From: Ignavibacteriales bacterium
Lineage (GTDB): Bacteria; Bacteroidota; Ignavibacteria; Ignavibacteriales; Melioribacteraceae
Reading direction: 5' to 3'
DNA length: 64,000 bases
Assembly: GCA_020635285.1 (NCBI GenBank)
Contig: JACKAB010000044.1
Location: forward strand, 310,001 to 374,000
Shown: piece by piece, positions 29,347-39,299 of the stretch
Numbering within the stretch: position 1 is the first letter of the stretch
Layout of the letters: each line of letters opens with the position of its first letter
Made by a program: the position numbers and the translations under genes
Notes under the pieces: generated by a model
Told to the model about the DNA's origin: nothing
The model's input: the letters and a program-made list of their open reading frames with translations, nothing else
The model's database searches: none

Positions 29347-30689
29347 ATGGATGAATTGAATAGTTTAGTTTTCCCGCAATCGCCAAATCATTTAATGTTG
29401 TTAGAATATTTATTCTTTCTAACTTTATTATTGTTACTTCCATATTTAAGTGTAATTATGGGAACCACATTATTCTCAATAATGCAATTTTCCAAAGGCA
29501 ACAAAGATGGAGACCGTAATCGTTTAATTTTTGCAAAAGATTTAATAGACATTTTTACGGTTAATAAAGTTATGTCAATTGCTCTTGGCATTATTCCAAT
29601 TATAAGTTTAACATTTATTCTTGCACAACTGTTATATAGCTCAAACCTTAATTTTACATCCGATTTATTGTTTACTCTGATTCTTTTTGCTGTGTCATTA
29701 GTTTATGTTTACACTTATAAATACAGTTTCAAACTTAAAAATATTTTCAATCTCGTTAATGTTGATGATATCTCAAACCAAAATGTTATAAATGAGTTTG
29801 AGGGATTACAAAAAAGCAATGCAAAACTTTTATCTAAATCTGGATTAATTGGATTTATTTTATTGCTTGTTGTGGCTTATATCTTAGTTGGTATTTTTTA
29901 AAATATATAAGTTCAGCAGCAACAGAGAATACTTTATTTGATTTAATATTTTCTACAAATACTTTCTTGTACTTTTTATTTTACATAGCTTTTTCAATAT
30001 CCATTACTTGCGCCGCAATTATTTTTAAGTTTTTTAAAAACCGGAACAAAAATTACAGTCCTGAATATCTTAACCTAGTTAAAAATTTCACTCTTAAAAC
30101 CGGACTTATTTTTACATTCATTCAACCGCTTTTATTTGTTATCTCATTTATTAGTTCGCCAAATTCTTCATTATCATTTTCAATATTTATTACAGGTGGA
30201 ATAACGCTTGCTCTTATGCTTATCATTAGTGTGATGTTTTATTTAATGTATAAAGATTCTCAAACAAATCTTGGAGGAGCAACGGTTTTAGTCTTTTTGC
30301 TTCTTGCTGCAAGTTTAATTCGTGCAGATCAGTTAGCATTTGAGACAAAAAATCAAGTAAACCTTTATGAGCAAGGTAAATCATACATTGCACATATTGA
30401 TAAAATAAAAGAAGAAGCCGGTGTTACAGAAGTTGTTGTAATAAGCGGTGAAGATATTTACAATGCAAAATGTATTGCATGCCATAGATTTGACACAAAA
30501 TTGGTTGGACCAGCATATAACGATGTTCTTCCTAAATATGAAGGCAAAAGAGATGATTTAATTGCTTTTATTCTTAATCCGCGAAAAATAAATCCGGAAT
30601 TTACTGCAATGCCAAACCAAGGTTTAAAGCCAAAAGAAGCAGAAGCAATTGCTGATTATATTGTGAAGACTTACAAAGAAGCGAAATAA
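29347..30689 (+). CDS. Polytopic membrane protein with C-terminal cytochrome c domain (one frameshift)
   Basis: Two frames (to 29901 and from 29967) join if the T run at 29894-29899 is one base short: ILVGIFLKYISSAATENTLF bridges them. The joined protein of about 447 residues has roughly eight membrane helices. After these comes a periplasmic class I cytochrome c, with heme site CIACHRFD and the Met region PEFTAMPNQGLKPKEAEAIA. I do not recognise the membrane part as a named family. As the last gene of the ACIII-oxidase cluster it could be an electron donor tethered near the oxidase, or a sensor of redox state. prmC follows after about 50 bases in a likely separate unit. Confidence 0.75.
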
Positions 30690-30740
30690 TTAGTATTCTT
30701 AGTTTATTTATAGAATTTATTTTTTCGTATTTTTACATCT

Positions 30741-31595
30741 ATGTTAACAATATTAAATGCTGTTGAGCTTTCCACAGATTATCTAAATTCCAAAGGTGTA
30801 GAATCACCCAGATTAAATGCAGAAATTCTTCTTGCAAATATTTTAGATTGCAAAAGAATGGATCTATACCTCAAATTTGACCAGCCTTTGACCAAGGATG
30901 AAACTACAAAGTATCGTGAGTCTATAAGTCGAAGAGGTAAACGAGAACCTTTACAATACATCACAGGAAAAGTTGAGTTTTACGGATTAGATTTTCTTGT
31001 TAATCCAAGCGTTTTAATTCCTCGACAAGAAACTGAAATATTGATTGACACAGTTCTTTCTCAAGTTGATAAAGAAATCAAATTAGGAATTTTAGATATT
31101 GGAACTGGTAGCGGAAATATTACAATATCTCTTCTAAAACATCTCCCAAATTCAATTTTTACTTCATTAGACAAAAGTGAAGAAGCGATTAAAACTGCAA
31201 AAAATAATGCCATTTTAAATGGATTAGAAAATAATATCGATTTTATAATAAAAGATTTTAATAATTACGAATTGAATGGAAATGAAAAATTTGATGTAAT
31301 TGTTTCAAATCCGCCTTATATTAAACTACAAGAATATAGCACTTTGGATAAAGAGCTATTAAACTACGAACCAAAAGATGCCCTAACGGAAAATAATGAT
31401 GGATTTAGTTTCTATAAATTAATTTCAGAGAAAGCAGATTATATACTAAATGAAAAAGGGAAAATATTTTTTGAAGTTGGAATAAACCAAGCTGAAAAAG
31501 TAAGAGAAATTATGGTGCAGAACAATTTTTCTAACATCAAATTTGCTAAAGATTATCTTGGAATTAACCGTGTAGTATATGGAGAGAAAAATTGA
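30741..31595 (+). CDS. prmC: Release factor glutamine methyltransferase
   Basis: 284-residue class I methyltransferase that methylates the GGQ glutamine of peptide release factors RF1/RF2. N-terminal helical domain with SPRLNAEILLANIL and REPLQYITGKVEFYGLDFLV; SAM-binding ILDIGTGSGNITISLL; catalytic VSNPPYIK near residue 190. The stop TGA overlaps the TTG start of dtd (TTGA), a direct coupling. Intact. Confidence 0.94.
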   Translation: MLTILNAVELSTDYLNSKGVESPRLNAEILLANILDCKRMDLYLKFDQPLTKDETTKYRESISRRGKREPLQYITGKVEFYGLDFLVNPSVLIPRQETEILIDTVLSQVDKEIKLGILDIGTGSGNITISLLKHLPNSIFTSLDKSEEAIKTAKNNAILNGLENNIDFIIKDFNNYELNGNEKFDVIVSNPPYIKLQEYSTLDKELLNYEPKDALTENNDGFSFYKLISEKADYILNEKGKIFFEVGINQAEKVREIMVQNNFSNIKFAKDYLGINRVVYGEKN

Positions 31596-32041
31596 GGGCT
31601 TTAATCCAAAGAGTTTCCAGAGGAAAAGTTGAGATTAAATCAAACGCATACTCAGCTGAAATTAACAAAGGAATGGTTTTACTTCTTGGAATAAAAGAAG
31701 AAGATACGGAAAACGAGGTAAATTATGTTGCCGAAAAATGCGCTAATTTAAGAATCTTTGAAGACGAAAACGAAAAAATAAATTTATCTTTGAAAGATAT
31801 TGAAGGAGAAATTTTACTAATTTCTCAATTTACACTATATGGTGATACGCGAAAAGGGAATAGACCAAGTTTTGATGAAGCTGCAAAACCCGATAAAGCT
31901 CTTACACTTTACAATTTATTTTCCTCAAAATTGCGCGAACTAGTTGGAACAGAAAAAGTGAAAGAAGGAATTTTTGGTGCAATGATGGAAGTTACAATAA
32001 TAAATGATGGTCCTGTTACAGTTTTAGTAGATTCTAAATAA
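31592..32041 (+). CDS. dtd: D-aminoacyl-tRNA deacylase
   Basis: 149 residues, normal length. MRALIQRVSRGKVEI at the start, LLISQFTLYGDTRKGNRPSF (SQxT catalytic region) and the C-terminal Gly-cis-Pro motif DGPVTVLVDS are diagnostic. It removes D-amino acids mischarged on tRNA. The start is TTG, overlapping the prmC stop. Confidence 0.95.
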   Translation: MRALIQRVSRGKVEIKSNAYSAEINKGMVLLLGIKEEDTENEVNYVAEKCANLRIFEDENEKINLSLKDIEGEILLISQFTLYGDTRKGNRPSFDEAAKPDKALTLYNLFSSKLRELVGTEKVKEGIFGAMMEVTIINDGPVTVLVDSK

Positions 32042-32081
32042 AAATATTTGTAGTTTAAACCTCAATTAAACTTAGAGCAAA

Positions 32082-32981
32082 TTGCATTCAACAATTCTTA
32101 TATTTCTAGATGGAGTTGGAATCGGCAAACCTGACTCAACGATCAATCCTTTTTTTAAATATCCCTTTAAAACTTTTACAGAACTTTTTGGTGCAACCCC
32201 AAGTTTAGAAAATCAAAAATTATCTAAAGATGGAAGATTTCTTTTTCCGACTGATGCACTAATGGATATGCCTGATTTACCTCAAAGCGGCACTGGTCAA
32301 ACATCAATTTTCTGCGGAGTTAATGCTGCACGAATTTTAGGAAATCATTTTGGACCCTTCCCACATTCTAAACTAGTTCCAATAATAAAAGTTCAAAATA
32401 TATTTCAACAGTTTAAGTTGCGAAAGAAAAAAGTTACATTTGTAAATGCTTACCCCAAAGTATTCTTTGAATATATTGAATCCGGTAAGAAAAGATTAAG
32501 TGTTACAAGTTTGAGCTGTAATTTAAGTGGGGTTCCGTTAAAAAATTCGACTGATTTACGAAAGGGAAAAGCCTTAAGTGCCGAAATTGATAATTACATG
32601 TGGGTTAATAAATTATCCATTTCTCTAAAAGTTATTAAACCTGAAACAGCTGCAAAAAGATTATTTAAACTTGCTGAACAAAACCACTTCACTTTGTTTG
32701 AACATTTTTTAACTGACCATCTTGGTCATGGAAGAAATAAAGAAATACTGAAAGATAGACTAAATGTTTTAGATGATTTTCTTTTTTATGTTTTAAAAAA
32801 CTTACCAAAGGATTTTACTTTAATTATCTGTTCCGATCACGGAAATTTAGAAGACATTTCTGTTAAATCTCACACTTTAAATCCAGCCCTCACTATTACT
32901 GCAGGCAAACACGCAGAGCGTCTTTCAAATAGAATTACAAACCTTTCGCACATTAGGGATGCAATACTGGAGCTTTATTAG
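32082..32981 (+). CDS. Alkaline-phosphatase-superfamily metalloenzyme (phosphoglycerate mutase/phosphopentomutase-like)
   Basis: 299 residues from a TTG start. ILIFLDGVGIGKPD gives the metal-binding Asp at the N-terminus, PQSGTGQTSIFCGVNAARIL the nucleophile Ser/Thr loop, LTDHLGHGRN the middle metal site and LIICSDHGNLED the C-terminal Asp-His pair, followed by SHTLNPAL. This matches the metalloenzyme superfamily that includes cofactor-independent phosphoglycerate mutase, but the protein is much shorter than that enzyme (about 510 residues). The reaction is therefore unknown. It overlaps the comEC start by one base. Confidence 0.75.
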   Translation: MHSTILIFLDGVGIGKPDSTINPFFKYPFKTFTELFGATPSLENQKLSKDGRFLFPTDALMDMPDLPQSGTGQTSIFCGVNAARILGNHFGPFPHSKLVPIIKVQNIFQQFKLRKKKVTFVNAYPKVFFEYIESGKKRLSVTSLSCNLSGVPLKNSTDLRKGKALSAEIDNYMWVNKLSISLKVIKPETAAKRLFKLAEQNHFTLFEHFLTDHLGHGRNKEILKDRLNVLDDFLFYVLKNLPKDFTLIICSDHGNLEDISVKSHTLNPALTITAGKHAERLSNRITNLSHIRDAILELY

Positions 32982-35381
32982 TGAGTAAATTTCCTATCAT
33001 AAAGATAGTTCTTTTTTTTTTGCTGCGGGGAATTTTACTTCAAGAACTTTTTAACTTTCCAATTACTATTCTGGTAACAGCTTCAATTTTAGTTTTTCTT
33101 TTCACCCTAATACTTTTATTCATTCCAAATTTAGTAAATCAAAAATTTATTCAGGTATCATTAATATATTTAGTGTCAGTTTTGCTTGGCTCAATTTCCT
33201 TGTACATTCAAGGATTTGAGAAAGCTGAATATCCTTTTGATGTACCCAAAATTAATAATGTACAAATTTTAGGCAAAGTAAAAGAAATTGATTTAATCAA
33301 AAAATAATAAAGTAAGCTTAACTCTGAATTTAGAAAGAGTTAATTCACAAGAGCTAAGTGAATTTTACAATACCGAATTTATTTGTAATTTTTATAAAGA
33401 CACAACAAACTCAGTTAAAAAATTTTATGATGAAATAAAGATTGGAAACTCAATTCAGTTTACTGGAACAATTGTTAAAGCCAGAGATGAGAGAAATCCC
33501 GGTGAATTTAATTATGAGAATTATCTTAATAATAAAGGGATTGCAGGCTTAATCAACATATATAAAATTGAAGATTTACAAATTGTCGATTCTGAGAAAA
33601 ATATTACGAAAAATTTAATTTTCGAAATTAGAAAATCAATCGATGAGAGAAATTAAAAAACTTTATCCGGAAAAGTTTGCATATTTTATAAAAGGAATCT
33701 TACTCGCGGACAGAAGCGATATCGATTACGAAACCAAAAATTCGTTTACAAATACCGGAGTAATTCACGTTCTTGCTGTTTCCGGTTTGCATGTTGGATT
33801 TATTGGAATTATTTTATTCTTATTACTTGGAAGATTTAATATTCGGCTGAAATATATTCTAACAATTTTTGGGATATTATTATTTTTGGTTATTAACAAT
33901 GGACAACCTTCAATCTTTCGAGCTTCAACTATGGCAGTTCTCTTCTTAATTGCGAAGCTTACAGGAAGAAGTACAAACGGTTTTAATTCAATTGCGATTG
34001 CGGGTTTTATTATTTTGATATTAAATCCAAATGAACTTTTTAATCCAGGATTCTTGCTTTCATTTTCAGCGGTACTTTCAATTTTAATTCTATATCCAAT
34101 ATTCGCTAAAACAATTAATAAATATCAGTTAAATTCAATTATTAAAAAAATACTGCTGTTTATGTCGGTGTCCTTTGCAGCACAGATTGGAACTCTGCCA
34201 TTCACTGTTTTTTATTTTAATAAACTTTCACTTATTGCACTTTTCGCTAACCTATTTGTTATTCCGGTTTTAGGAATTATTCTAGCAATTGCAATATTAT
34301 CTTTGGCAGCCAGTGTTGCTTCAATGTTTATTGGACTAATTATTGCGGAGGCCAATATTTTTTTAATTTCTACTTTGTATTATTTTATCAATCGTCTTTC
34401 AGAATTAAGTTTTTCCTTTATTCCAATTTATAGTTTTTCAATTGTTGATGGAATTATATTTTATTTATCATTTGGGGTTATTTTAATTATTATTTCAAAC
34501 GTCCAATCTACTTTTAAAGTTGTTTCTGCAGTTATATTAATTCTTTTTTGTTCAGCATTCGCTTTTAAATTAGATAAAAACACGCTGTTACCTGAGGGAG
34601 AATTATCAGTTTTAACAATTGATGTAGGGCAAGGGGATTCTTTTTAGTTAAATTTCCGGATAATAAAATTGCACTAATTGATGCCGGAAACTCGACTGAA
34701 TATTTTGATAATGGAGAGAGAGTAATTTATCCATTATTGCAAAGATTGGGAATTGAAAAAATTGATTATGCTTTCATTTCTCATTTAGATTCTGATCACT
34801 ACGGCGGAATTATTTATTTAATAAACGAAGGTTTGGTTAATCGTCTTTATAAGCCTAAAAATATCAGTGTAAAGGATGATGTGTTTGAAAAGTATTTGAT
34901 CGAAAACCATACAAAATATTTTTATTACTCGGATACAACTTTTACAATTGGCGGTGCAGATTTATTCTTTTTGAACGATACCACAGTTTTGAATAATCTA
35001 AATTTTGATAGCAATAATAATAGCGGAATTGTAAAAATTACTTATGGGAAAACTTCATTTCTTTTTACGGGTGATGCTGAATATGAAATGGAAGAATATT
35101 TGTTAGATAATCATTCGGACTTATTAAAATCGGATGTATTAAAAGTTGGACATCACGGAAGTAAATCCTCGACCAGTGATGAATTTTTAGATGCCGTAGA
35201 TCCTAAAATTGGAATTATTAGTGCAGGTGTTATGAATAAATTTAAACATCCTTCTAAAAAAAAAGTAATAAATAAACTTAAAAAAAATAAAATAGAAATT
35301 AGAAGAACAGACTGGGAAGGTGCCATAATATTGGCTTCTGATGGAAATAGTATAAAAAATATTGATTGGAGAAATAAATAA
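32981..35381 (+). CDS. comEC: ComEC/Rec2 DNA-uptake channel (three frameshifts)
   Basis: Joined from three frames to about 800 residues. N-terminal helices and an OB-like region (ARDERNPGEFNYENYLNNKG) lead into the competence domain ERIKKLYPEKFAYFIKGILL, ADRSDI and THVIHVLAVSGLHVGF-like HVLAVSGLHVGFIG. The C-terminal metallo-beta-lactamase domain starts IDVGQGDSFLVKFPDNKIAL, with SHLDSDHYGG and KVGHHGSKSSTS. Repairs: one A more at 33299-33304, one A less near 33648-33660, one T more at 34641-34645. The protein forms the inner-membrane channel for single-stranded DNA during transformation. GTG start at 32981. Confidence 0.85.
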
Positions 35382-35385
35382 TTTT

Positions 35386-36401
35386 ATGATTATTGAAGAA
35401 AATATATCACTAAAAAATCCTTAATACTTTTGGAATTGATTGTGTTGCAAAAAAGAATGATTACATTTTCTTCTGAAGCAGAAATTCAAAATTATTTACT
35501 AGAAAATAATATTGAAGAAAATAAGACATTAATTCTTGGCGGCGGCAGTAATATTTTATTCACAAATAATTATGATGGAACAATTCTAAAATCTGCAATT
35601 ATTGGAATAAAAGAAATTAAAAAAGATGAAGATTATGTTTACTTAGAAGTTGGAAGCGGTGTTGTTTGGGATGACTTAGTTAACTTTGCGGTCAATAATA
35701 ATTATGGTGGAATTGAAAATTTATCTTTAATTCCAGGAACTGTTGGTGCTGCTCCTATACAAAATATTGGAGCTTATGGAGTTGAGTTTGAAGAAGTATT
35801 TGAATCTTTAGAGGGGTTGATTTACTCAATAATACCAAACTTAAATTTAACAAGTCTGAATGTGAATTTGGTTATAGGGATAGTATATTTAAGAGAAATT
35901 TAGAAACAAATTATTTATCACAAAAAGTAATTCTAAAATTAAACTTAAATCCAATTTTAAAACTAACTACAGAGCTTTGCAAGAAGAATTAAAAAAAATA
36001 AAAACTAAAAAATTGATATAAAATTAATAAGTAAAATTATTAGAGATATTAGAGAAAGCAAATTGCCAAATCCAAAAAATATTGGTAATGCTGGTAGTTT
36101 TTTTAAGAATCCAGTTATTAATAAAAAGGATTTTACCAAGTTGAAATTAAAGTATACCGACTTAGTTTTTTTTGAAATTGATAAAAATACTTATAAAATT
36201 CCAGCAGGCTGGCTTATAGAAAAAAGTGGTTTCAAAGGAAAACGATTTGGAGATGTTGGAGTTCATAATAAACAGGCATTAGTGTTAGTTAATTATGGAA
36301 ACGGAAGTGGCGCTGATTTAATAAAACTGGCAAAACAAATTCAATCAAAAATAAAAAGAGATTTTAACATTTTATTAGAAACTGAAGTAAACATAATTTA
36401 A
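35386..36401 (+). CDS. murB: UDP-N-acetylenolpyruvoylglucosamine reductase (five frameshifts)
   Basis: Second step of peptidoglycan precursor synthesis. ATG at 35386 gives MIIEENISLKN, then after repair LNTFGIDCVA, SEAEIQNYL, LILGGGSNILF (FAD site) and LSLIPGTVGAAPIQNIGAYG. GYRDSIFK (Tyr/Arg catalytic pair region) and LPNPKNIGNAGSFFKNP (catalytic Ser) with LIEKSGFKGKRFGDVGVHNK complete the type I enzyme. Breaks are at 35419-35420, 35449-35454, 35813-35816, 35959-35962 and 36007-36012, nearly all one base in a homopolymer. Cells with a wall need this gene, so errors in the sequence are more likely than loss. Confidence 0.87.
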
Positions 36402-36413
36402 AAAAGGGGATTT

Positions 36414-38048
36414 ATGAATGATTTACTGGTTGTAATTATTGGCTTATCAATTATATTATACATTTTTCTTGTTCTAGGCACTGCGCGTTTAGCCATCCAG
36501 AAAAATCTTAGCTCAATTTTGTTGAGTACTATTGCAGCTATTTTGCCAATTTTAGTTATTTATATTTTTGCTGATTTAGAAAATATTTTTACATCTGTTG
36601 GAATTGCATTATTATTTCCAATCATAACTTTCTTTTATGCACTTACCAACAAAGGGGAAAATGTTGATCATACTTTAGATAAATCTTTTTTCAAAGATAC
36701 TGTTATGGAATTAACTCAACCTTTTGTTGATCTTTCTAATACTTCAACTGCATTAGTGGGTTTAAATTTATCTTATGTTTTAGAAGGCTTAACTTACTTT
36801 GGCGTTGTTGGTTTACTTGCAATATTCTTTAATGAATACATCAAACTTGATGATATTGATGCGGGTAGGATGGTTGGTGTTTTAACTGCCGGTATAACAA
36901 TCGCGATGTTGTTTCTCGGTGCAACTGTTGATTGGATTGGATTAAGAAAATCAATGCTCATCGCGCTATCTCTAATGTTGGTTGGACGAATTTTCTTAAC
37001 AATCTCGCCAGAAATTGGTGTCCCTGGTTTGTGGGGCTCTGCTCATTTGTTTTCAATGTTAGGAATTTTTGGAATTATTTTAGGTTATGGAATATATCAG
37101 CCAGCGTGTTATGCGGGGGTTAAAGAATTAACTGATGAAAAAACTTCTGCAATGGGTTACGCAATGTTGTATGCCTTAATGAATTTGGGTGGATTTTTGC
37201 CAGGGATTATATCTCCACCAGTTAGAAAATCATTTGGGATTACTGGAGTATTTTGGGTTTATGCAGCATTAACAGTTGTTGGAATTGGCGCTGTCTATTT
37301 TATAATAACAAAAAAAGCAATGCAGAAAGCAAAAGCAGATTTGGCACTTGACTCAAATAAACCAGAAGAAGTTGACGAGATGGCAGAAATGTCTGCAAAA
37401 GAAAAACTTGTTTATTACATCAAAAATTTCCCACTTAGAGATTTGAGATTTCTTTATTTCGTATTTATTTTAATATTTGTTCAAACACTTTTCGCTCATA
37501 ATTGGCTTACAATTCCGCAGTATACTAGCAGAGCTTTTGATGGATTTGTTGGAGATAATTTCGAGTTTTTTGTAAATCTAAATCCAATTTTAATTTTTAT
37601 TCTTACCCCAATGGTTACAGCTCTAACCGCCAAAAGAGATACTTATAATATGATGATAATTGGAACGGCAGTAATGGCGGCACCAACTTTTATTTTAGCA
37701 CTTGGACCAAGCTTTAACACTTTGATGGCATACTTAATAATAATGACAATAGGTGAAGCAATGTGGCAGCCAAGATTTTTACAGTGGGTGGCAGAAATTG
37801 CTCCTAAAAACATGACCGGAATTTACATGGGAATAGGACAGTTTCCTTGGTTTTTAACAAAGGTAATTACTAGTTTATATTCCGGCTGGTTCTTAATGAA
37901 TTATGTTCCGTCAGATACTCCAATTGCTGATTTGAATTCTGAAACGATGTGGTTTATTTACGGTTGTATTGCTATAATTAGTCCTATTGGATTAATACTT
38001 GCAAAAGGTTGGATGAAAAAAGGATTTAAAACAAAACATGTAGAATAA
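36414..38048 (+). CDS. MFS transporter, possibly POT/PTR2-like
   Basis: 544 residues with about 14 hydrophobic segments, including an N-terminal pair before the MFS core. TVDWIGLRKSMLIALSLMLV is the MFS motif A equivalent after helix 2-3; GYGIYQPACYAGVKELTDEK followed by TSAMGYAMLYALMNLGGFLP resembles the proton-dependent oligopeptide (POT) branch. A charged loop (residues 300-340) separates the two halves. The substrate is not readable. Starts 12 bases after murB with AAAAGGGG before the ATG. Intact. Confidence 0.7.
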   Translation: MNDLLVVIIGLSIILYIFLVLGTARLAIQKNLSSILLSTIAAILPILVIYIFADLENIFTSVGIALLFPIITFFYALTNKGENVDHTLDKSFFKDTVMELTQPFVDLSNTSTALVGLNLSYVLEGLTYFGVVGLLAIFFNEYIKLDDIDAGRMVGVLTAGITIAMLFLGATVDWIGLRKSMLIALSLMLVGRIFLTISPEIGVPGLWGSAHLFSMLGIFGIILGYGIYQPACYAGVKELTDEKTSAMGYAMLYALMNLGGFLPGIISPPVRKSFGITGVFWVYAALTVVGIGAVYFIITKKAMQKAKADLALDSNKPEEVDEMAEMSAKEKLVYYIKNFPLRDLRFLYFVFILIFVQTLFAHNWLTIPQYTSRAFDGFVGDNFEFFVNLNPILIFILTPMVTALTAKRDTYNMMIIGTAVMAAPTFILALGPSFNTLMAYLIIMTIGEAMWQPRFLQWVAEIAPKNMTGIYMGIGQFPWFLTKVITSLYSGWFLMNYVPSDTPIADLNSETMWFIYGCIAIISPIGLILAKGWMKKGFKTKHVE

Positions 38049-38065
38049 AAAAACTAGGTGAAATA

Positions 38066-38632
38066 ATGAGAAAATTAACTATATATTTTACTTTCTCTTT
38101 ACTTAGCATTAGTTTATTCATTTCATGCGTTCCATTAAATCCAGTAAATGATTTTTTTGGAATTCACATGAATATTGGCGAAGAAGAAGATTTTCAAATA
38201 ATTAGCTATAATGAAGTTGATGGGATTAAATATCAGAATAGCATAAATATGGATCCAAAAATTAATGCTTGGGCTGAAATTTCAAATGATGAAGTAACTA
38301 TAAAAATTGTAAATAATTCAACTCACGATTTACAATTAAGTTACACAACGGATCAGTTTATTTTAATCACAAATGAAAAAGAATATTATTTAGGGAAAGG
38401 TGATAGAGAAAATTATTTTAAAAATAATTTAATTGCCGCAAATTCCACACAAACATTGAGTTTAGAACTTCCAATTGATTATAGCAATATTGCTTATCAA
38501 AATTCAATAAGAAGATTGCTAAGAGATTATAAAAAAACTGATAATAAGTTTAATGTTGATAAAGAAAATATAGTTTTTATTGTTGTTAAAATAGGCTCAA
38601 CAACAATATTATTAAAAAGAGTACCCAATTAG
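38066..38632 (+). CDS. Predicted lipoprotein, first of a tandem pair
   Basis: 188 residues with a lipobox (SLFISC, Cys21). It is followed by PLNPVNDFFGIHMNIGEEE and a beta-rich domain with YQNSINMDPKINAWAEIS near residue 55. It is clearly homologous along its length to the next gene (DPKINAWAEIS, YTTDQF and the C-terminal ILLK.VPN are shared). No known domain was recognised. Sits at the end of a likely transcript with murB and the MFS gene. Confidence 0.7.
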   Translation: MRKLTIYFTFSLLSISLFISCVPLNPVNDFFGIHMNIGEEEDFQIISYNEVDGIKYQNSINMDPKINAWAEISNDEVTIKIVNNSTHDLQLSYTTDQFILITNEKEYYLGKGDRENYFKNNLIAANSTQTLSLELPIDYSNIAYQNSIRRLLRDYKKTDNKFNVDKENIVFIVVKIGSTTILLKRVPN

Positions 38633-38696
38633 ACTGTCATTTTGAGAAAAAATAAGTATGTTGATAATTACTTATGAATAAATTAAAAGGTGAGAA

Positions 38697-39291
38697 ATGA
38701 AATCAATACAAAGATATTTGGTTATTCTTTTAGCAGCTTTTTTATTTTTAACAGCTTGTGGTCCATTAAATCCTGTAAATGATTTTTTTGGAATACGAAT
38801 GAATATTGATGAAGAGGCTAATTTTAAGATTGTCAGTTACAATGACGTTGATGGAGTTAAATATCAAAATAGCATTAATATGGATCCAAAAATTAATGCT
38901 TGGGCAGAAATTTCTGCTAACGAGGTAACAATAAAAGTTGTAAATAATTCTGACGCTGATTTACCAATAAATTATACAACTGATCAATTTATAATTATTA
39001 CCAACGAGCAAGAATATATTTTGGGTAAAGGTGAGAGAGAGAATTATGTTTCTCAAATTTCTATTAGCCCAAACTCTTCAAAGACATTTGTACTAGAGTT
39101 ACCGGTAGATTATACAAAAAATTTCTCAAAGTCCATCTCAATCAAGTGAAACCAGCCTTACAAGAGAAGTAATGAGAGATTATTCTAAAAGCGGAACCAA
39201 GCTAAATGTTAACACAGATAATATTAAATATATTGTTGTAAAGATTGGTTCAGCTTCAATATTATTAAAGAAGGTTCCAAATAATAAATAG
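38697..39291 (+). CDS. Predicted lipoprotein, tandem paralogue (one frameshift)
   Basis: Lipobox LFLTAC (Cys21), then GPLNPVNDFFGIRMNIDEEA and the shared block YQNSINMDPKINAWAEIS. The first frame ends at 39149, but one frame over SQSSETSLTREVMRDYSKSG and KYIVVKIGSASILLKKVPNN continue the alignment with the upstream paralogue, stopping at 39291. So the break (near 39120-39130) is probably an indel. Function unknown. The duplication was followed by divergence in the signal peptide and the loop before the C-terminus. Confidence 0.68.
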
Positions 39292-39299
39292 GTTTAATT

